A stretch of DNA of 64,000 nt from Thermomonas sp. (GCF_029945965.1 NZ_JAQSDO010000015.1:62001-126000), one strand, 5' to 3'. Shown: positions 7,031 through 16,739, counted from the stretch's first letter. Notes: a model not told the origin generated them from the sequence alone. Translations and numbers: made by a program.

Positions 7031-9499
7031 ATGAGCAAACCACCCAGCAAGCGCGGCACTGGCCGCGGCAAGAAGACATCATCCGGCAAGCCGGGCAGCC
7101 CGGGCTCCGCAGCCAAGGGCCCGCGCGGCGCAAAACCTGCCGGCAGCGGCAAGCGACCAGGTGCTGTCAATACCGGACCCAAGCGTCCGGGCTGGTTGCC
7201 GGATCCTGGCCTGGCCCGCGCGATGCGTCCCTCGGTGCCGGTGCGTACGCAGTCCGATGGCCATGACCCGCACGCCGAACGCGAGGCCCAGCGCTACGCA
7301 CAGCCCATCGCCAGTCGCGAGATGATCCTGCAGGTATTGGCCGAGCATGACGGACCAATGGATGCCGAAGGCTTGTCGCGCAAGCTGGCACTGACCGAGC
7401 CTGATCGTTTCGAGGCACTGGAAAAGCGCTTGCAGGCGATGTTGCGCGATGGTCAGTTGCTGCAGAACCGCCGGGGTGGCTTCGTGCCTGTTGAACGCGC
7501 CGACCTGATTCCGGGCACGGTGATTGCCAATCCGAACGGCTTTGGTTTCCTGCGCCCGGATACAGGCGCAGGCGACGACCTGTTCCTGGCGCCCAACGAA
7601 ATGCGCAAGGTCACCCACGGCGACCGCGTACTGGCCAGCGTCACCGGCGTGGATCGCCAGGGGCGCCGCGAAGGCGCGATCGTCGAGGTGCTTGAGCGCC
7701 GTCTCAACCGCTTGCTTGGCCGCTACACCGAAGATGCCGGCATCGCCTATGTGGTGCCGGATGACAAACGCATCCAGCGCAACGTGATGATCCCGCAAGA
7801 CGCGCGCAACGACGCGAAACACGGGCAACTGGTAGTAGTCGAGATCACCCAGGCGCAAGACCAGCATCGTCCGCCGATTGGCAAGGTGCTGGCCGTGCTT
7901 GGCGACAAGCTGACCGCGTCGCTGGCAGTGGAAGCGGCGATCCACGGCCACGAGATCCCGAACGAATTTTCTCCGGAAGTGCTGGCGCAGGCCGCCGCAG
8001 TCCCACTCGAGGTGCAGCAGTCCGACATCCAGAAGCGACTGGACCTGCGCGGCCTGCCACTGGTCACGATCGATGGCGAAGATGCCAAGGATTTCGACGA
8101 CGCGGTCTGGTGCGAGCCGAATGCGGACGGCTTCCGCCTGATCGTGGCGATCGCCGATGTCTCGCATTACGTGCTGCCGGGTACGCCACTGGACGATGAA
8201 GCCCAGCTGCGCGCGACGTCAGTGTATTTTCCAGGCTTCGTGGTGCCGATGCTGCCGGAGACACTCAGCAACGGTATCTGCTCGCTGATGCCGAAGGTCG
8301 ACCGGCTGTGCTTCGCGTGTGATATGCAGGTCGGCCGCGATGGCGTGGTCAGCGGCGCAAGCTTCCACGAAGCGGTAATGTTTTCGCACAAGCGCCTGAC
8401 CTATACCGATGTCTGGAACGTGATCGGCGAGGGCATTCCCGAGGACGACCACGCCGCTGCGCTGGCCAAGGTTGGCGACCAGCTGCCGCAGATCAAGAGC
8501 CTGCATCAGCTTTTCAGGGTGCTGGATCGCGCGCGGGCGAAGCGCGGCGCGATCGAGTTCGAGAGCAGCGAAGTACGCTTCATGCTGGATGCCAAGGGCG
8601 CGGTCAGTCAGGCCGGCATGATCCAGCGCAACGACGCACACAAGCTGATCGAGGAATGCATGATCGCGGCCAACGTGCAGGCCGCGCTATACCTGCTGGA
8701 AAAACACATCCCGGCGCCGTACCGCGACCACGACAGGCCGCCGGAATCCAAGTACGCCGACCTCGGTGAATTCCTCAAGGAATTCCAGTTGCGGATGCCG
8801 CCATGGGCGAAAGTGCGGCCGATGGATTTCCGCAATCTTCTGGAAAAAATTCGCGACCGCCCGGACGCGACCTTGCTGGAATCGGTGATTTTGCGCAGCC
8901 AGGCGATGGCGGTGTATTCACCCGAGAACATCGGCCATTTCGGGCTGGCGCTGGAGGCCTATGCGCACTTCACCTCTCCGATCCGTCGCTATCCCGACCT
9001 TCTGGTGCATCGCGCGATCAAATATGCGCTGACCGACGGCAAGCCTGAGACCTACGAATATTCGCCACACCGCATGGCCAGCCTGTCGCTGCAGTGTTCG
9101 GAACGCTCGCGCAGGGCCGACGACGCCCAGCGCGAAGTCGACGACCGCTATCGCGCGGCATGGATGGAAACCCACGTCGGCGAGGAATTCGATGGCACCA
9201 TCAGTGGCGTGACCAGCTTCGGCCTGTTCGTCGAACTCGACGATTCCAAGGTCAATGGTCTGGTCCACGTGACCCAGCTGTCCAATGATTTCTACCACTT
9301 CGATGCGGTGCGCAAGACGCTTACCGGCGAACGTCGCGGACGCGAGTACCGCCTTGGTGATCGTGTGCGCGTGGTGGTGCTGAAAGCCAGCGTCGAAGAT
9401 CGCAAGATCGACTTCCGTCTGGTCGACGAGGGCGTCAGCGGCGCCAAGCCGCTGCCGGAGCGCGGCAAGCCGGCGAAGCGGAAAAAGAAGAAGTATTGA
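7031..9499 (+). CDS. rnr: Ribonuclease R
   Basis: An 822-residue processive 3'-5' exoribonuclease that digests structured RNA, works in mRNA and rRNA decay and matures tmRNA. Domains in order: a basic, glycine/proline-rich N-terminal tail, an RNase R winged-helix domain, cold-shock domains (near 160-300), the RNB catalytic domain with its Mg-binding aspartates in DGEDAKDFDDA near 348-358, an S1 domain in the last 110 residues (GTISGVTSFGLFVELDD) and a lysine-rich tail ending KRKKKKY. The ATG at 7031 gives the expected MSK start; earlier in-frame codons run back into the tRNA-Leu gene and are rejected. The gene diverges from tRNA-Leu, and the next gene downstream, rlmB, is separated from it by REP-like repeats. 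Confidence 0.96.
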   Translation: MSKPPSKRGTGRGKKTSSGKPGSPGSAAKGPRGAKPAGSGKRPGAVNTGPKRPGWLPDPGLARAMRPSVPVRTQSDGHDPHAEREAQRYAQPIASREMILQVLAEHDGPMDAEGLSRKLALTEPDRFEALEKRLQAMLRDGQLLQNRRGGFVPVERADLIPGTVIANPNGFGFLRPDTGAGDDLFLAPNEMRKVTHGDRVLASVTGVDRQGRREGAIVEVLERRLNRLLGRYTEDAGIAYVVPDDKRIQRNVMIPQDARNDAKHGQLVVVEITQAQDQHRPPIGKVLAVLGDKLTASLAVEAAIHGHEIPNEFSPEVLAQAAAVPLEVQQSDIQKRLDLRGLPLVTIDGEDAKDFDDAVWCEPNADGFRLIVAIADVSHYVLPGTPLDDEAQLRATSVYFPGFVVPMLPETLSNGICSLMPKVDRLCFACDMQVGRDGVVSGASFHEAVMFSHKRLTYTDVWNVIGEGIPEDDHAAALAKVGDQLPQIKSLHQLFRVLDRARAKRGAIEFESSEVRFMLDAKGAVSQAGMIQRNDAHKLIEECMIAANVQAALYLLEKHIPAPYRDHDRPPESKYADLGEFLKEFQLRMPPWAKVRPMDFRNLLEKIRDRPDATLLESVILRSQAMAVYSPENIGHFGLALEAYAHFTSPIRRYPDLLVHRAIKYALTDGKPETYEYSPHRMASLSLQCSERSRRADDAQREVDDRYRAAWMETHVGEEFDGTISGVTSFGLFVELDDSKVNGLVHVTQLSNDFYHFDAVRKTLTGERRGREYRLGDRVRVVVLKASVEDRKIDFRLVDEGVSGAKPLPERGKPAKRKKKKY

Positions 9500-9511
9500 G
9501 GTGTTGCTCTC

Positions 9512-9637
9512 GTAGGAGCGCCCTTCAGGGCGCGAAAACATCGATGCGAATGGCGGTTCACGCCCAGATGGGCGCTCCTACAAGGGTGCGATCACATCGT
9601 TGCGGAAGGCGGATCGCGCCCTGAAGGGCGCTCCTGC
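9512..9637. repeat. Three copies of a REP-like GTAGGAGCGCCC palindrome
   Basis: Copy one is GTAGGAGCGCCCTTCAGGGC at 9512-9535. Two inverted copies at about 9558-9581 and 9613-9637 read as the complement (GGGCGCTCCTAC and GGGCGCTCCTGC). Each copy holds its own GCGCCC/GGGCGC stem, and the first two also pair with each other. The type is common in intergenic DNA of Xanthomonadaceae and pseudomonads. The set fills the gap between rnr and rlmB. Confidence 0.85.
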
Positions 9638-9677
9638 AGGGCGAGGTGTTCATGCGCATTTCCGGCACAATAGCGCC

Positions 9678-10424
9678 ATGAACAAAGCCGCCCAATGGAT
9701 CGTCGGACTCAACGCCGTGGCCTCCGCCGTGGAGCACGACGCCGACAACGTCCGCGAAATCCTGCTTGAAGCCGGCGGCAAGAACTCGCGTATCACCGAC
9801 CTTGAGCAACAGGCGCGACGCATGGGCATCGAGGTGCGTCGGGTCGCCCAGAATGCGCTGGACGGCGTGGCCGGTGGCCTGCGCCACCAGGGCGCGGTCG
9901 CGCGCTATGCCGCGGCCAGGACCTGGGATGAGCACGACCTGCCCGAACTGATCGAAGCCGCCGAAGGCAAGGCGCTGGTGCTGGTGCTGGACGGCGTGCA
10001 GGATCCGCATAACCTTGGCGCCTGCCTGCGCAGCGCAGCGGCGGCGGGCGTGACCGCAGTGGTGTTCCCGAAGGACAAGGCGGTGCAGCTCAATGCCACA
10101 GTGCGCAAGACCTCGGCCGGTGCCGCGGACACGATACCGGTGTTCAGTGTCACCAATCTCTCACGCACCCTGCGTGACCTGCAGAAGATCGGTGTGTGGA
10201 TTTATGGGCTGGCCGGCGATGCCGAAGCGTCACTTTATGCAATCGACTTGAAAGGTAACGTGGCGCTGGTGTTAGGCAGCGAAGGCGACGGCCTGCGACG
10301 GCTTACGCGCGAGAACTGCGACCAACTGGTCAAGATCCCGATGCCGGGTGATTTCGAGAGCCTGAATGTGTCGGTTGCCACTGGCGTGGCGCTGTTCGAA
10401 GCCGTGCGTCAGCGGCAAGCCTGA
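9678..10424 (+). CDS. rlmB: 23S rRNA 2'-O-methyltransferase RlmB
   Basis: A 248-residue SpoU-family SAM methyltransferase that modifies G2251 of 23S rRNA in the P-site loop. It has an N-terminal substrate-binding domain beginning WIVGLNAVASAV and the three SPOUT motifs: GVQDPHNLGACLRSA near residue 106, LGSEGDGLRRL near 197 and ESLNVSVATGVALFEA at the C-terminus, which form the trefoil-knot SAM site. The ATG at 9678 is chosen because the upstream extension runs through the repeat copies. The rnr-rlmB order is a frequent gammaproteobacterial pair. Confidence 0.96.
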   Translation: MNKAAQWIVGLNAVASAVEHDADNVREILLEAGGKNSRITDLEQQARRMGIEVRRVAQNALDGVAGGLRHQGAVARYAAARTWDEHDLPELIEAAEGKALVLVLDGVQDPHNLGACLRSAAAAGVTAVVFPKDKAVQLNATVRKTSAGAADTIPVFSVTNLSRTLRDLQKIGVWIYGLAGDAEASLYAIDLKGNVALVLGSEGDGLRRLTRENCDQLVKIPMPGDFESLNVSVATGVALFEAVRQRQA

Positions 10425-10437
10425 GGAGGGCGCGGGA

Positions 10438-10713
10438 ATGGCATGGGAACTCGCGTGGTACGACTTGGTGGGCTTGCTGGGAACAGTGATCATCCTGCTT
10501 GGATATTTCCTGCTGCAGGCAGGTCGTCTGGCGGGCACGGGTTTGATCTATCAGTTGATCAATCTGTTCGGCGCTGCTGGCATCCTGGTGTCGCTGACTG
10601 GCAAGTTCAATTTGCCGGTATTCCTGCTCGAAGCTGCCTGGATGGTCGTGAGCATTTACGGCATTGCTCGCTCGCTCAGGCTGAAGCGGGATGCGGCGGC
10701 TATGCGTTTGTAG
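10438..10713 (+). CDS. Small membrane protein, CBU_0592-like
   Basis: A 91-residue protein with three hydrophobic helices: roughly 10-28 (LVGLLGTVIILLGYFLLQ), 36-52 (LIYQLINLFGAAGILVS) and 58-78 (LPVFLLEAAWMVVSIYGIA). The motif ExxWxxxSxYG in the last helix is typical of the uncharacterised CBU_0592 family. The function is unknown. It starts 13 bp after the rlmB stop with a GAGG site, so the two are probably co-transcribed. REP-like repeats follow directly. Confidence 0.7.
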   Translation: MAWELAWYDLVGLLGTVIILLGYFLLQAGRLAGTGLIYQLINLFGAAGILVSLTGKFNLPVFLLEAAWMVVSIYGIARSLRLKRDAAAMRL

Positions 10714-10863
10714 GAGCAACTGTCTTCGCCGTTTGCGGCGCGATCCATATCGCGCCCGAACGGGCGCTCCTACGGAGAGCAGGATTCCAGCGTAGGAGCG
10801 CCTTTCAAGGCGCAATGATTCCCCCACGATACTGTGATCGCGCCCTGAAAGGCGCTTCTACGC
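10710..10863. repeat. Four further REP-like palindromes, the last overlapping the rnt stop
   Basis: A decayed copy begins GTAGGAGCAAC at 10710. An inverted copy ending GGGCGCTCCTACG lies at 10748-10774, a forward copy GTAGGAGCGCCTTTCAAGGC at 10792-10815 and an inverted copy ATCGCGCCCTGAAAGGCGC at 10837-10863. They are the same family as the block at 9512-9637. The last copy contains the stop codon of the RNase T gene (10858). Confidence 0.85.
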
Positions 10864-11514
10864 AGTGGGTGCCATCGGCACAGGCCAAGCATTGGCGATG
10901 ATGCAGAACAGCTTGGCCGTCTGCAACGCGTCGTATATCGCTGAATGCGCTTCGCGCTGATCCCAGTCAAGGCCTGCGGTGTGTATCGCACGTGCCAATA
11001 CTGTTTGCCCGTAGGCCATGCCGGCCATGGTCACCGTGTCGAATACCGAAAACGGATGGAACGGATTGCGTTTGTGCGCGACCCGTGCAACCGCGGCATT
11101 GACGAAGTTGAGGTCGAAGTGCGCGTTGTGGCCGACCAGGATCGCGCGCTGGCAGCCGTGTCGCTTGGCCGCTGCACGCACCGGGGTGAACACCGCATCC
11201 AGTCCTTCGCGCTCGGGCAGTGCCCCGCGTAACGGGTTGTCGACCTGGATACCTGTGATCTCCAGCGACTTGGGATCGATCGTGGTGCCGGGTGCGGGTT
11301 GGATATGCGCACTGCACACCTCGCCGGGAATGTAGCGACCGTTGGCATCGAGTTCGATCGGCACCGCCGCGATTTCAAGCAGCGCATTGCGGTTCCAGTC
11401 GAAACCGCCGGTTTCCACGTCCACCACCACTGGCAGGTAGCCACGGAAACGCTCGGCCATAGGCTTGAAAGTGGGTGGTACGAAGGCGGGCGCGATGTCG
11501 AAAATGTCAGGCAT
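10858..11514 (-). CDS. rnt: Ribonuclease T
   Basis: A 218-residue DEDDh exonuclease that trims tRNA CCA ends and the 3' termini of 5S and 23S rRNA. Exo I is [10 protein letters not shown] near residue 31, followed by [11 protein letters not shown]. Exo II is [11 protein letters not shown] near 126. Exo III holds the His and Asp in [14 protein letters not shown] near 190. The length agrees with the family (about 215). The last codons and stop are formed by a REP-like repeat copy, so the extreme C-terminus (PMAPTA) was probably set by repeat insertion. The gene stands alone on the minus strand. Confidence 0.94.
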   Translation of the reverse strand: MPDIFDIAPAFVPPTFKPMAERFRGYLPVVVDVETGGFDWNRNALLEIAAVPIELDANGRYIPGEVCSAHIQPAPGTTIDPKSLEITGIQVDNPLRGALPEREGLDAVFTPVRAAAKRHGCQRAILVGHNAHFDLNFVNAAVARVAHKRNPFHPFSVFDTVTMAGMAYGQTVLARAIHTAGLDWDQREAHSAIYDALQTAKLFCIIANAWPVPMAPTA

Positions 11515-11598
11515 CGTGACAGCCTAGCAGAGCAGCCTCACGACTCGAGCTGCTGCTGATCGATTTGCGCAGCGTCCATGCTGCGCGCTCATTCGCAA

Positions 11599-12036
11599 TC
11601 AGTGGTGAGGCTTGCCGGCTTCCTGCTGCACTGTATGCGCGGCTTCAGGCTCCGCCTTCATCGCCGCATGGTGGGCGTCCATTTCGGCCTGGGTGATGAA
11701 GCCATCGCCATTGCTGTCATGGGCGGCGAATTCATCGGTCTTGCCACCGTGGGCGGCGGCGAATTCACTGCGCGAGAGACGCCCGTCCTTGTCGGTGTCC
11801 ATGTCGGCCATGGTGTGGGGCTGGGCCTGCTTGTCCAGCTCCATGGTCATGGTCATGGGCTTGTGCATTCGCTTGCCGGTGGCAATGCCGGAAACCGCTT
11901 CGCGGGCTGCTGGCGTCGCGTCCTGGCTTGCCTTGGAAAGAGCAGCATTCTGGGCGGCAGTGGAACCGCAGGCGAGGCAGGTAGCGACGAACATGGCGGT
12001 CAGGATCGGGGATGCGAAACGCTTCGAATTTGACAT
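11599..12036 (-). CDS. Secreted EF-hand protein
   Basis: A 145-residue protein with an N-terminal signal peptide (KRFASPILTAMFVATCLACGS) and two canonical calcium-binding EF loops: DMDTDKDGRLSRSEF and DSNGDGFITQAEM, with the expected Asp/Asn and terminal Glu ligands. A methionine/histidine-rich linker (RMHKPMTMTM) and a His-rich tail end the chain. It is probably periplasmic or a lipoprotein, although the box before the cysteines is not standard. The start at 12036 is preferred because GGGTGA lies just upstream; an in-frame ATG at 12048 is the alternative. The function beyond calcium binding is unknown. Confidence 0.75.
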   Translation of the reverse strand: MSNSKRFASPILTAMFVATCLACGSTAAQNAALSKASQDATPAAREAVSGIATGKRMHKPMTMTMELDKQAQPHTMADMDTDKDGRLSRSEFAAAHGGKTDEFAAHDSNGDGFITQAEMDAHHAAMKAEPEAAHTVQQEAGKPHH

Positions 12037-12145
12037 CAGGTCACCCATGGTGGATGCGCCGGTCGGCGCGACTCCACCATCCTAGCGCGCCGCTCGCCCC
12101 GTTCAAATATGCAGTGCGGGCATCAATCCGCGGTTCAGACCGTCT

Positions 12146-12847
12146 TCAAATCACGGACGTGTTGGTTTCGTCGCGTTTGTCGCGCGGCGGCATAAGTTCC
12201 TCGCCATGCAGGAGGAACCAGATGTTCTCCGCGATATTCGTGGCGTGGTCGCCGATCCGCTCCAGGTTCTTGGCCATGAACAGCAGGTGCGTGCATGGGG
12301 TGATCGCGCGTGCGTCCTCCATCATGTAGGTCAGCAGCTCGCGGAACAGGCCGGTGTAGTGCGTGTCCAGTTCGGCATCGCGCGCTCGCACCCGCAGCGC
12401 GGCCTCGCCATCACGGTTGACGTAGGCCTCCAGCACGTCGCGCACCTGGCGCACTGCCATCCGGCCAAGCGCGTCCAGCCCGCGGGTATGCGGCAGCGGC
12501 GGTGATTGATTCAGTGCCATCGAGCGCTTGGCGATGTTGGCTGCGTAATCGCCGATGCGTTCGATGTCCGAGGCCACTCGCAGGGCGGCCAGGATCATGC
12601 GCAAGTCGCCAGCCAGCGGACCGCGCCGGATCAGGTGGATCACGTCATGGTTGACCTGCTGTTCAAGTGCATCGATCGCCTCATCGTTGCCGATCACGCG
12701 CTCGGCGGCCTTGTCGTCGCGGCGCTCGACTACGTCCAGTGCGGCTTCAAGCTGCGCCGCCGACATCTGGCCCATGCGGATCAGCTCGTCCATCAAGCCT
12801 TGCTGCTCCTGGTCGTAGCTCTTGACGATGTGGTTGTTCTCGTTCAT
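12146..12847 (-). CDS. phoU: Phosphate signalling protein PhoU
   Basis: A 233-residue all-helical protein made of two PhoU repeats, each with the conserved ER(I)GD motif (IERIGDYAANIAKR near 92 and LERIGDHATNIAENI near 195). PhoU links the Pst transporter to the PhoR/PhoB two-component system and keeps the Pho regulon off when phosphate is ample. Its ATG shares one base with the pstB stop (TGATG), so translation is coupled. It is the last gene of the pst operon. No phoB or phoR is in the window. Confidence 0.96.
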   Translation of the reverse strand: MNENNHIVKSYDQEQQGLMDELIRMGQMSAAQLEAALDVVERRDDKAAERVIGNDEAIDALEQQVNHDVIHLIRRGPLAGDLRMILAALRVASDIERIGDYAANIAKRSMALNQSPPLPHTRGLDALGRMAVRQVRDVLEAYVNRDGEAALRVRARDAELDTHYTGLFRELLTYMMEDARAITPCTHLLFMAKNLERIGDHATNIAENIWFLLHGEELMPPRDKRDETNTSVI

Positions 12848-13689
12848 CAGCCGAAGCGTCCTGTGATGTAGTCCTCGGTCTGTTGCTTGCCGGGGTTGGA
12901 GAAGATATGGTCGGTGGCGCCGTGCTCGACCATGTCGCCCAGATACATGAAGGCGGTGAAGTCGGACACGCGCGCGGCTTGCTGCATGTTGTGGGTGACG
13001 ATCATGATCGTGAAGGACTGCTTGAGTTCCTCCACCAATTGCTCGATGCGGCTGGTGGAGATCGGGTCGAGCGCCGAGGTTGGTTCGTCCAGCAGCAGCA
13101 CGTCGGGCCGAAGCGCGATCGCGCGGGCGATGCACAGGCGTTGTTGCTGGCCGCCGGACAGCCCCAGGCCACTGGTCTTCAGCTTGTCCTTGACCTCATC
13201 CCACAACGCCGACTGGCGCAGCGCTTCTTCCACTCGTACGTCCATCTCCGCCTTGCCAAGGCGCTCATGGTGGCGGATGCCGTAGGCGACGTTTTCGTAG
13301 ATCGTCATCGGGAATGGCACCGGCTTCTGGAACACCATGCCGACCTTGCTTCGCAACCGGTTCATCGGGTATCTGGGATCGAGGATGTTTTCCCCGTCCA
13401 GCAGGACATCGCCTTTGGCTTCCTGCTTCGGGTACAGCGCGTAAATGCGGTTGAACACGCGCAGGAGTGTCGACTTGCCGCAGCCAGACGGGCCGATCAG
13501 CGCGGTGACACGCTTCTCCGGGATGTCCAGGTTGATGTCCTTCACCGCAAGGAATTTGTCGTACCAGAAGTTCAGGTTGCGCGCGGCGATCTTCACCGGT
13601 GGCGCGGCAGCCACGATGGTGTCGCGCATCGGTGTACCAACGGTGAAGCGAGCATCGTTCATCGACAGAATCCGCGAAAAGTCAGTCAT
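12847..13689 (-). CDS. pstB: Phosphate ABC transporter ATPase PstB
   Basis: A 280-residue cytoplasmic ATPase. Walker A is GPSGCGKST at 66-74, the signature is [14 protein letters not shown], Walker B is [12 protein letters not shown], and the H-loop is in VTHNMQQA. It energises phosphate import through PstC-PstA. The start at 13689 overlaps the pstA stop (ATGACTGA), which makes it the most likely of several in-frame ATGs. The N-terminal extension of about 30 residues before the ABC domain is somewhat long. Confidence 0.96.
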   Translation of the reverse strand: MTDFSRILSMNDARFTVGTPMRDTIVAAAPPVKIAARNLNFWYDKFLAVKDINLDIPEKRVTALIGPSGCGKSTLLRVFNRIYALYPKQEAKGDVLLDGENILDPRYPMNRLRSKVGMVFQKPVPFPMTIYENVAYGIRHHERLGKAEMDVRVEEALRQSALWDEVKDKLKTSGLGLSGGQQQRLCIARAIALRPDVLLLDEPTSALDPISTSRIEQLVEELKQSFTIMIVTHNMQQAARVSDFTAFMYLGDMVEHGATDHIFSNPGKQQTEDYITGRFG

Positions 13690-14569
13690 GGGTAATCTTG
13701 TTGCGTAGCAGAATGGCACGAGCGGCCAGGCTGATGGCGAGCACGAACAGGGTGACCAGCAATGCGCCGGACCAGGCCAGTTGTTCCCAGTTCTCGTAAC
13801 CGCTGCCGGCGAACTTGTATATCACCAGCGGCAGCGCGCTCATCGCGCCGGTAGGGTCCAGGCTGAAGAATTCGTTGCCGAATGCGGTGAACAGCAGTGG
13901 CGCGGTTTCGCCGCTGATCCGAGCGATCGCAAGCAGGATGCCGGTGATGATTCCGGGCAGGGCGGAGCGGTAGAGCACCTGCATCGTCACTTTCCACTGC
14001 GGCACGCCAAGTGACAGCGCGGCTTCGCGCATCTGCACCGGCACCAGTCGCAGCATTTCGTCCGTGGTGCGCACGACGACCGGGAGCACGATGAAGGCCA
14101 GCGCCAGCGCGCCGCCAAATGCCGAAAAGTTGCCGCCGGTCTGCATGATGAAAGCCGCATATACGAACAGGCCCAGCACGATGGAAGGCGCCGACAACAG
14201 GATGTCGTTGACGAAACGCACCGTGGTTCCCAGCTTGCCGTGCTGGCCGTATTCGGCCAGCCAAGTGCCGGCAGCAATACCCAGTGGCGCACCGACCAGC
14301 ACGCCCATGCCGCACATCATCAGGCTACCTACGATCGCGTTGCGCAAGCCGCCGGCTTCCAGCGGCGGCGGCTGGTCCTGGGTCAACAGCGCCAGGTTCA
14401 GATGCGCCAATCCCTTGGCCAGCAATGTCCACAGGATCCAGCCGAGAAAGGCCAGGCCAAACAGTGCGGCGGCACAGGCCATCACGATTGCCACGGCATT
14501 GGTGATGCGGCGTCGACGATAGAGTCCCGCGTTATCGCGTCGGGCAACGGGCGTGATCGCAGCGCTCAT
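13682..14569 (-). CDS. pstA: Phosphate ABC transporter permease PstA
   Basis: A 295-residue inner-membrane permease with six hydrophobic segments and the binding-protein-dependent transport signature near [18 protein letters not shown], which contacts PstB. The start at 14569 forms a TGATG overlap with the pstC stop. It forms the transmembrane channel for inorganic phosphate with PstC. Confidence 0.95.
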   Translation of the reverse strand: MSAAITPVARRDNAGLYRRRRITNAVAIVMACAAALFGLAFLGWILWTLLAKGLAHLNLALLTQDQPPPLEAGGLRNAIVGSLMMCGMGVLVGAPLGIAAGTWLAEYGQHGKLGTTVRFVNDILLSAPSIVLGLFVYAAFIMQTGGNFSAFGGALALAFIVLPVVVRTTDEMLRLVPVQMREAALSLGVPQWKVTMQVLYRSALPGIITGILLAIARISGETAPLLFTAFGNEFFSLDPTGAMSALPLVIYKFAGSGYENWEQLAWSGALLVTLFVLAISLAARAILLRNKITHD

Positions 14570-15528
14570 CAATTGCCTTCCTTGCGCGCCAGGTTGTTGA
14601 GCATCAACCGAGCCAATGCCAGCACGATGAACGTCACGATGAACAGCACGAAGCCAAGCAGCAGAAGGGCTGCGCGATATTCCTCGGTGGCCTCGCCAAA
14701 ATCGTTGGCGATCAATGCGGCAATGGTGGTTGACGGTTCCAGCAGCGATGCGGTGAAGTTCACGCTGTTGCCGATCACGAAGGTGACCGCCATGGTCTCG
14801 CCCAGCGCGCGGCCGAGGCCCAGGAACACGCCACCGATCACCGCCGACCGCGTGTACGGCAGCATGATGTCCCAGCTCACTTCCCACTTTGTCGCGCCCA
14901 GCGCGTACGCAGATTCCTTCAGGCGTGCTGGCACGGTCATGAACACCTCGCGCATCACCGAGGCGATGAACGGAATCACCATGATCGATAGCACGATGCC
15001 GGACGTCAGCATGCCGGCGCCGATCGGCGGGCCGCGGAACAGGGCGCCGATGACTGGCAGCGGGCCCACGTGTTCGTCCAGCCACGGGATCAGTGACTCG
15101 CGCATCACCGGCATCAGCACGAAGAAGCCCCACATGCCATAGATAATCGACGGGATGCCGGCCAGCAGTTCGATGGCGGTGCCGACCGGCGCGCGCATCC
15201 AGCGCGGTGCCACTTCGGTGAGGAAGAACGCGATGCCGAAACTCACCGGCACCGCAATCAGCATCGCGATGAAGGCGGTGACGACCGTGCCGTAGATCGG
15301 GACCAGCGCGCCGTACTTGTTTTCGACCGGATTCCAGTCGGTGGAGAAGAAGAAGTTCAGGCCTTCGCTGGCGAGCACGCTGCGGCCGCCCCACAACATC
15401 GACAGGGCGGCCCCGGCCAGGCTGATCAGTACGAACAATGCGGCGGCAGTGAGCAGCCAGCGGAATCGCGCGTCGTTACGCGTGTCCTTGCTGTCACGTG
15501 GCGAAATTGAAACGACTGCAGCATTCAT
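14569..15528 (-). CDS. pstC: Phosphate ABC transporter permease PstC
   Basis: A 319-residue inner-membrane permease with six predicted helices, the first at about 25-47. The coupling-helix signature is ESAYALGATKWEVSWDIMLP, followed by GLGRALGETMAV, which is highly typical of PstC. It pairs with PstA. It starts 39 bp downstream of the pstS stop and is co-transcribed with it. Confidence 0.96.
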   Translation of the reverse strand: MNAAVVSISPRDSKDTRNDARFRWLLTAAALFVLISLAGAALSMLWGGRSVLASEGLNFFFSTDWNPVENKYGALVPIYGTVVTAFIAMLIAVPVSFGIAFFLTEVAPRWMRAPVGTAIELLAGIPSIIYGMWGFFVLMPVMRESLIPWLDEHVGPLPVIGALFRGPPIGAGMLTSGIVLSIMVIPFIASVMREVFMTVPARLKESAYALGATKWEVSWDIMLPYTRSAVIGGVFLGLGRALGETMAVTFVIGNSVNFTASLLEPSTTIAALIANDFGEATEEYRAALLLLGFVLFIVTFIVLALARLMLNNLARKEGN

Positions 15529-15567
15529 GCGTGCGCGTGGCCTTCGGTCGGTGTGATCGATCGTTGC

Positions 15568-16656
15568 TTACTTGAGTTGCGCGGCCCAGTACGCTTCGAT
15601 CTGCGTGACGAGTTCGGCCGGCAACGGCACGTAGTCCAGTGACTTGGCCTGTTCGGTGCCACTGGCGTACGCCCAGCGGAAGAAGTCCAGTGCGGCGCGT
15701 GCGGCGGCGGCATCGCGCGGCTGCTTGCGCATCAGGATGAAATTGGTGGCGGTGATCGGCCATGCCTGTGCGCCTGGTGCATTGGTGATCACCAGACTGA
15801 AGTCCTTGGCATTCACCCAGTCGGCGCTGGCAGCGGCCGCGGCGAACGATTCGGCATTCGGCTGCATCCAGTTGCCCGCGGCGTTCTGCATCGATGCATA
15901 AGCCATCTTGTTCTGCAGCGCATAAGACAGTTCGACATAACCGATCGAACCCTTGAGCTGCTGGACGTATGAGGCCACGCCCTCGTTGCCCTTGCCGCCG
16001 ACCGTGCTGCCGGCCCAGTTCACGCTGGTGCCTTCACCGATGCCGTCATTCCATGCCGGGCTGACCTTGGACAGGTAGTTGGTGAAATTGAAGGTCGTAC
16101 CCGAGCCATCCGAGCGGCGCACCACATGGATCTTGTCCGCCGGCAAGGCTACGCCCGGATTCAAGGTGGCGATCGCGGCGTCGTTCCACGTCGTGACCTT
16201 GCCCAGGTAGATGTCGGCCAGCAGCGCGCCGGTCAGCCGCAGCGTGCCGGCTTGAATCCCGGGCAGGTTGATCACCGGGACTACGCCGCCAATCGTCGAG
16301 GGGAACTGCACCAGGCTGTCCTGCGCTAGCTCTTCCGGTGGTAGCGGTTTGTCGGACGAACCGAAATCAACCGTGCCGGCCTTGATCTGGGCGATGCCTC
16401 CGCCAGAGCCGATCGACTGATAGTTGACCTTGTTGCCGGTGGCGGCCGCATAGTCGGCGGACCATTTGGACATCAATGGGTACACGAAGCTGGCGCCGGC
16501 GCCGGTGATCTGCGCGGCGACCTTGTTGCCGGACTCGGCGGCTGCGGTGGTGCCCGCCGAGTTGCCGGTGGCGGGCGTGTTCTCATTCTTGCAGGCGCTC
16601 AAAGAGGTGATCAGGCACAGGCCCAAGGCGGCGATACGGGGAAGATTGCGGTTCAT
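15568..16656 (-). CDS. pstS: Phosphate-binding protein PstS (lipoprotein copy)
   Basis: A 362-residue PstS that delivers phosphate to PstC-PstA. It starts with a lipoprotein signal ending LSAC (Cys22), so this copy is probably membrane-anchored. Phosphate-binding loops are visible as GAGASFVYP, YQSIGSGGGIAQI and RSDGSGTTFNF. The ATG at 16656 has a GGAG site seven bases upstream. It is closely related to the second PstS encoded immediately upstream, evidence of a tandem duplication. It has its own Pho-box-like site and heads the pstSCAB-phoU transcript. Confidence 0.95.
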   Translation of the reverse strand: MNRNLPRIAALGLCLITSLSACKNENTPATGNSAGTTAAAESGNKVAAQITGAGASFVYPLMSKWSADYAAATGNKVNYQSIGSGGGIAQIKAGTVDFGSSDKPLPPEELAQDSLVQFPSTIGGVVPVINLPGIQAGTLRLTGALLADIYLGKVTTWNDAAIATLNPGVALPADKIHVVRRSDGSGTTFNFTNYLSKVSPAWNDGIGEGTSVNWAGSTVGGKGNEGVASYVQQLKGSIGYVELSYALQNKMAYASMQNAAGNWMQPNAESFAAAAASADWVNAKDFSLVITNAPGAQAWPITATNFILMRKQPRDAAAARAALDFFRWAYASGTEQAKSLDYVPLPAELVTQIEAYWAAQLK

Positions 16657-16721
16657 TGAGGACTCCTGGCGCGCGCAGTGCGCGACGCATTGATGAGGTT
16701 CCGCCATGAAATGATGATTTT

Positions 16722-16739
16722 GTGACAACCCGATGACAT
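16722..16739 (-). promoter_or_regulatory. Pho box upstream of the lipoprotein pstS
   Basis: On the minus strand the site reads ATGTCATCGGGTTGTCAC: two TGTCA(T/C) direct repeats with the 11-bp period of PhoB sites. It lies 66 bases before the ATG. This makes phosphate-starvation control by PhoB likely. Confidence 0.65.

Noticed and set aside
9512-10863. Repeats considered as a CRISPR array
   Set aside because: Copies vary, face both directions, are irregularly spaced and are split by genes; no cas genes are present.
14570-15394. Extension of the pstA frame back through pstC
   Set aside because: It is a shifted reading of pstC codons. The TGATG junction at 14569 gives the proper pstA start.
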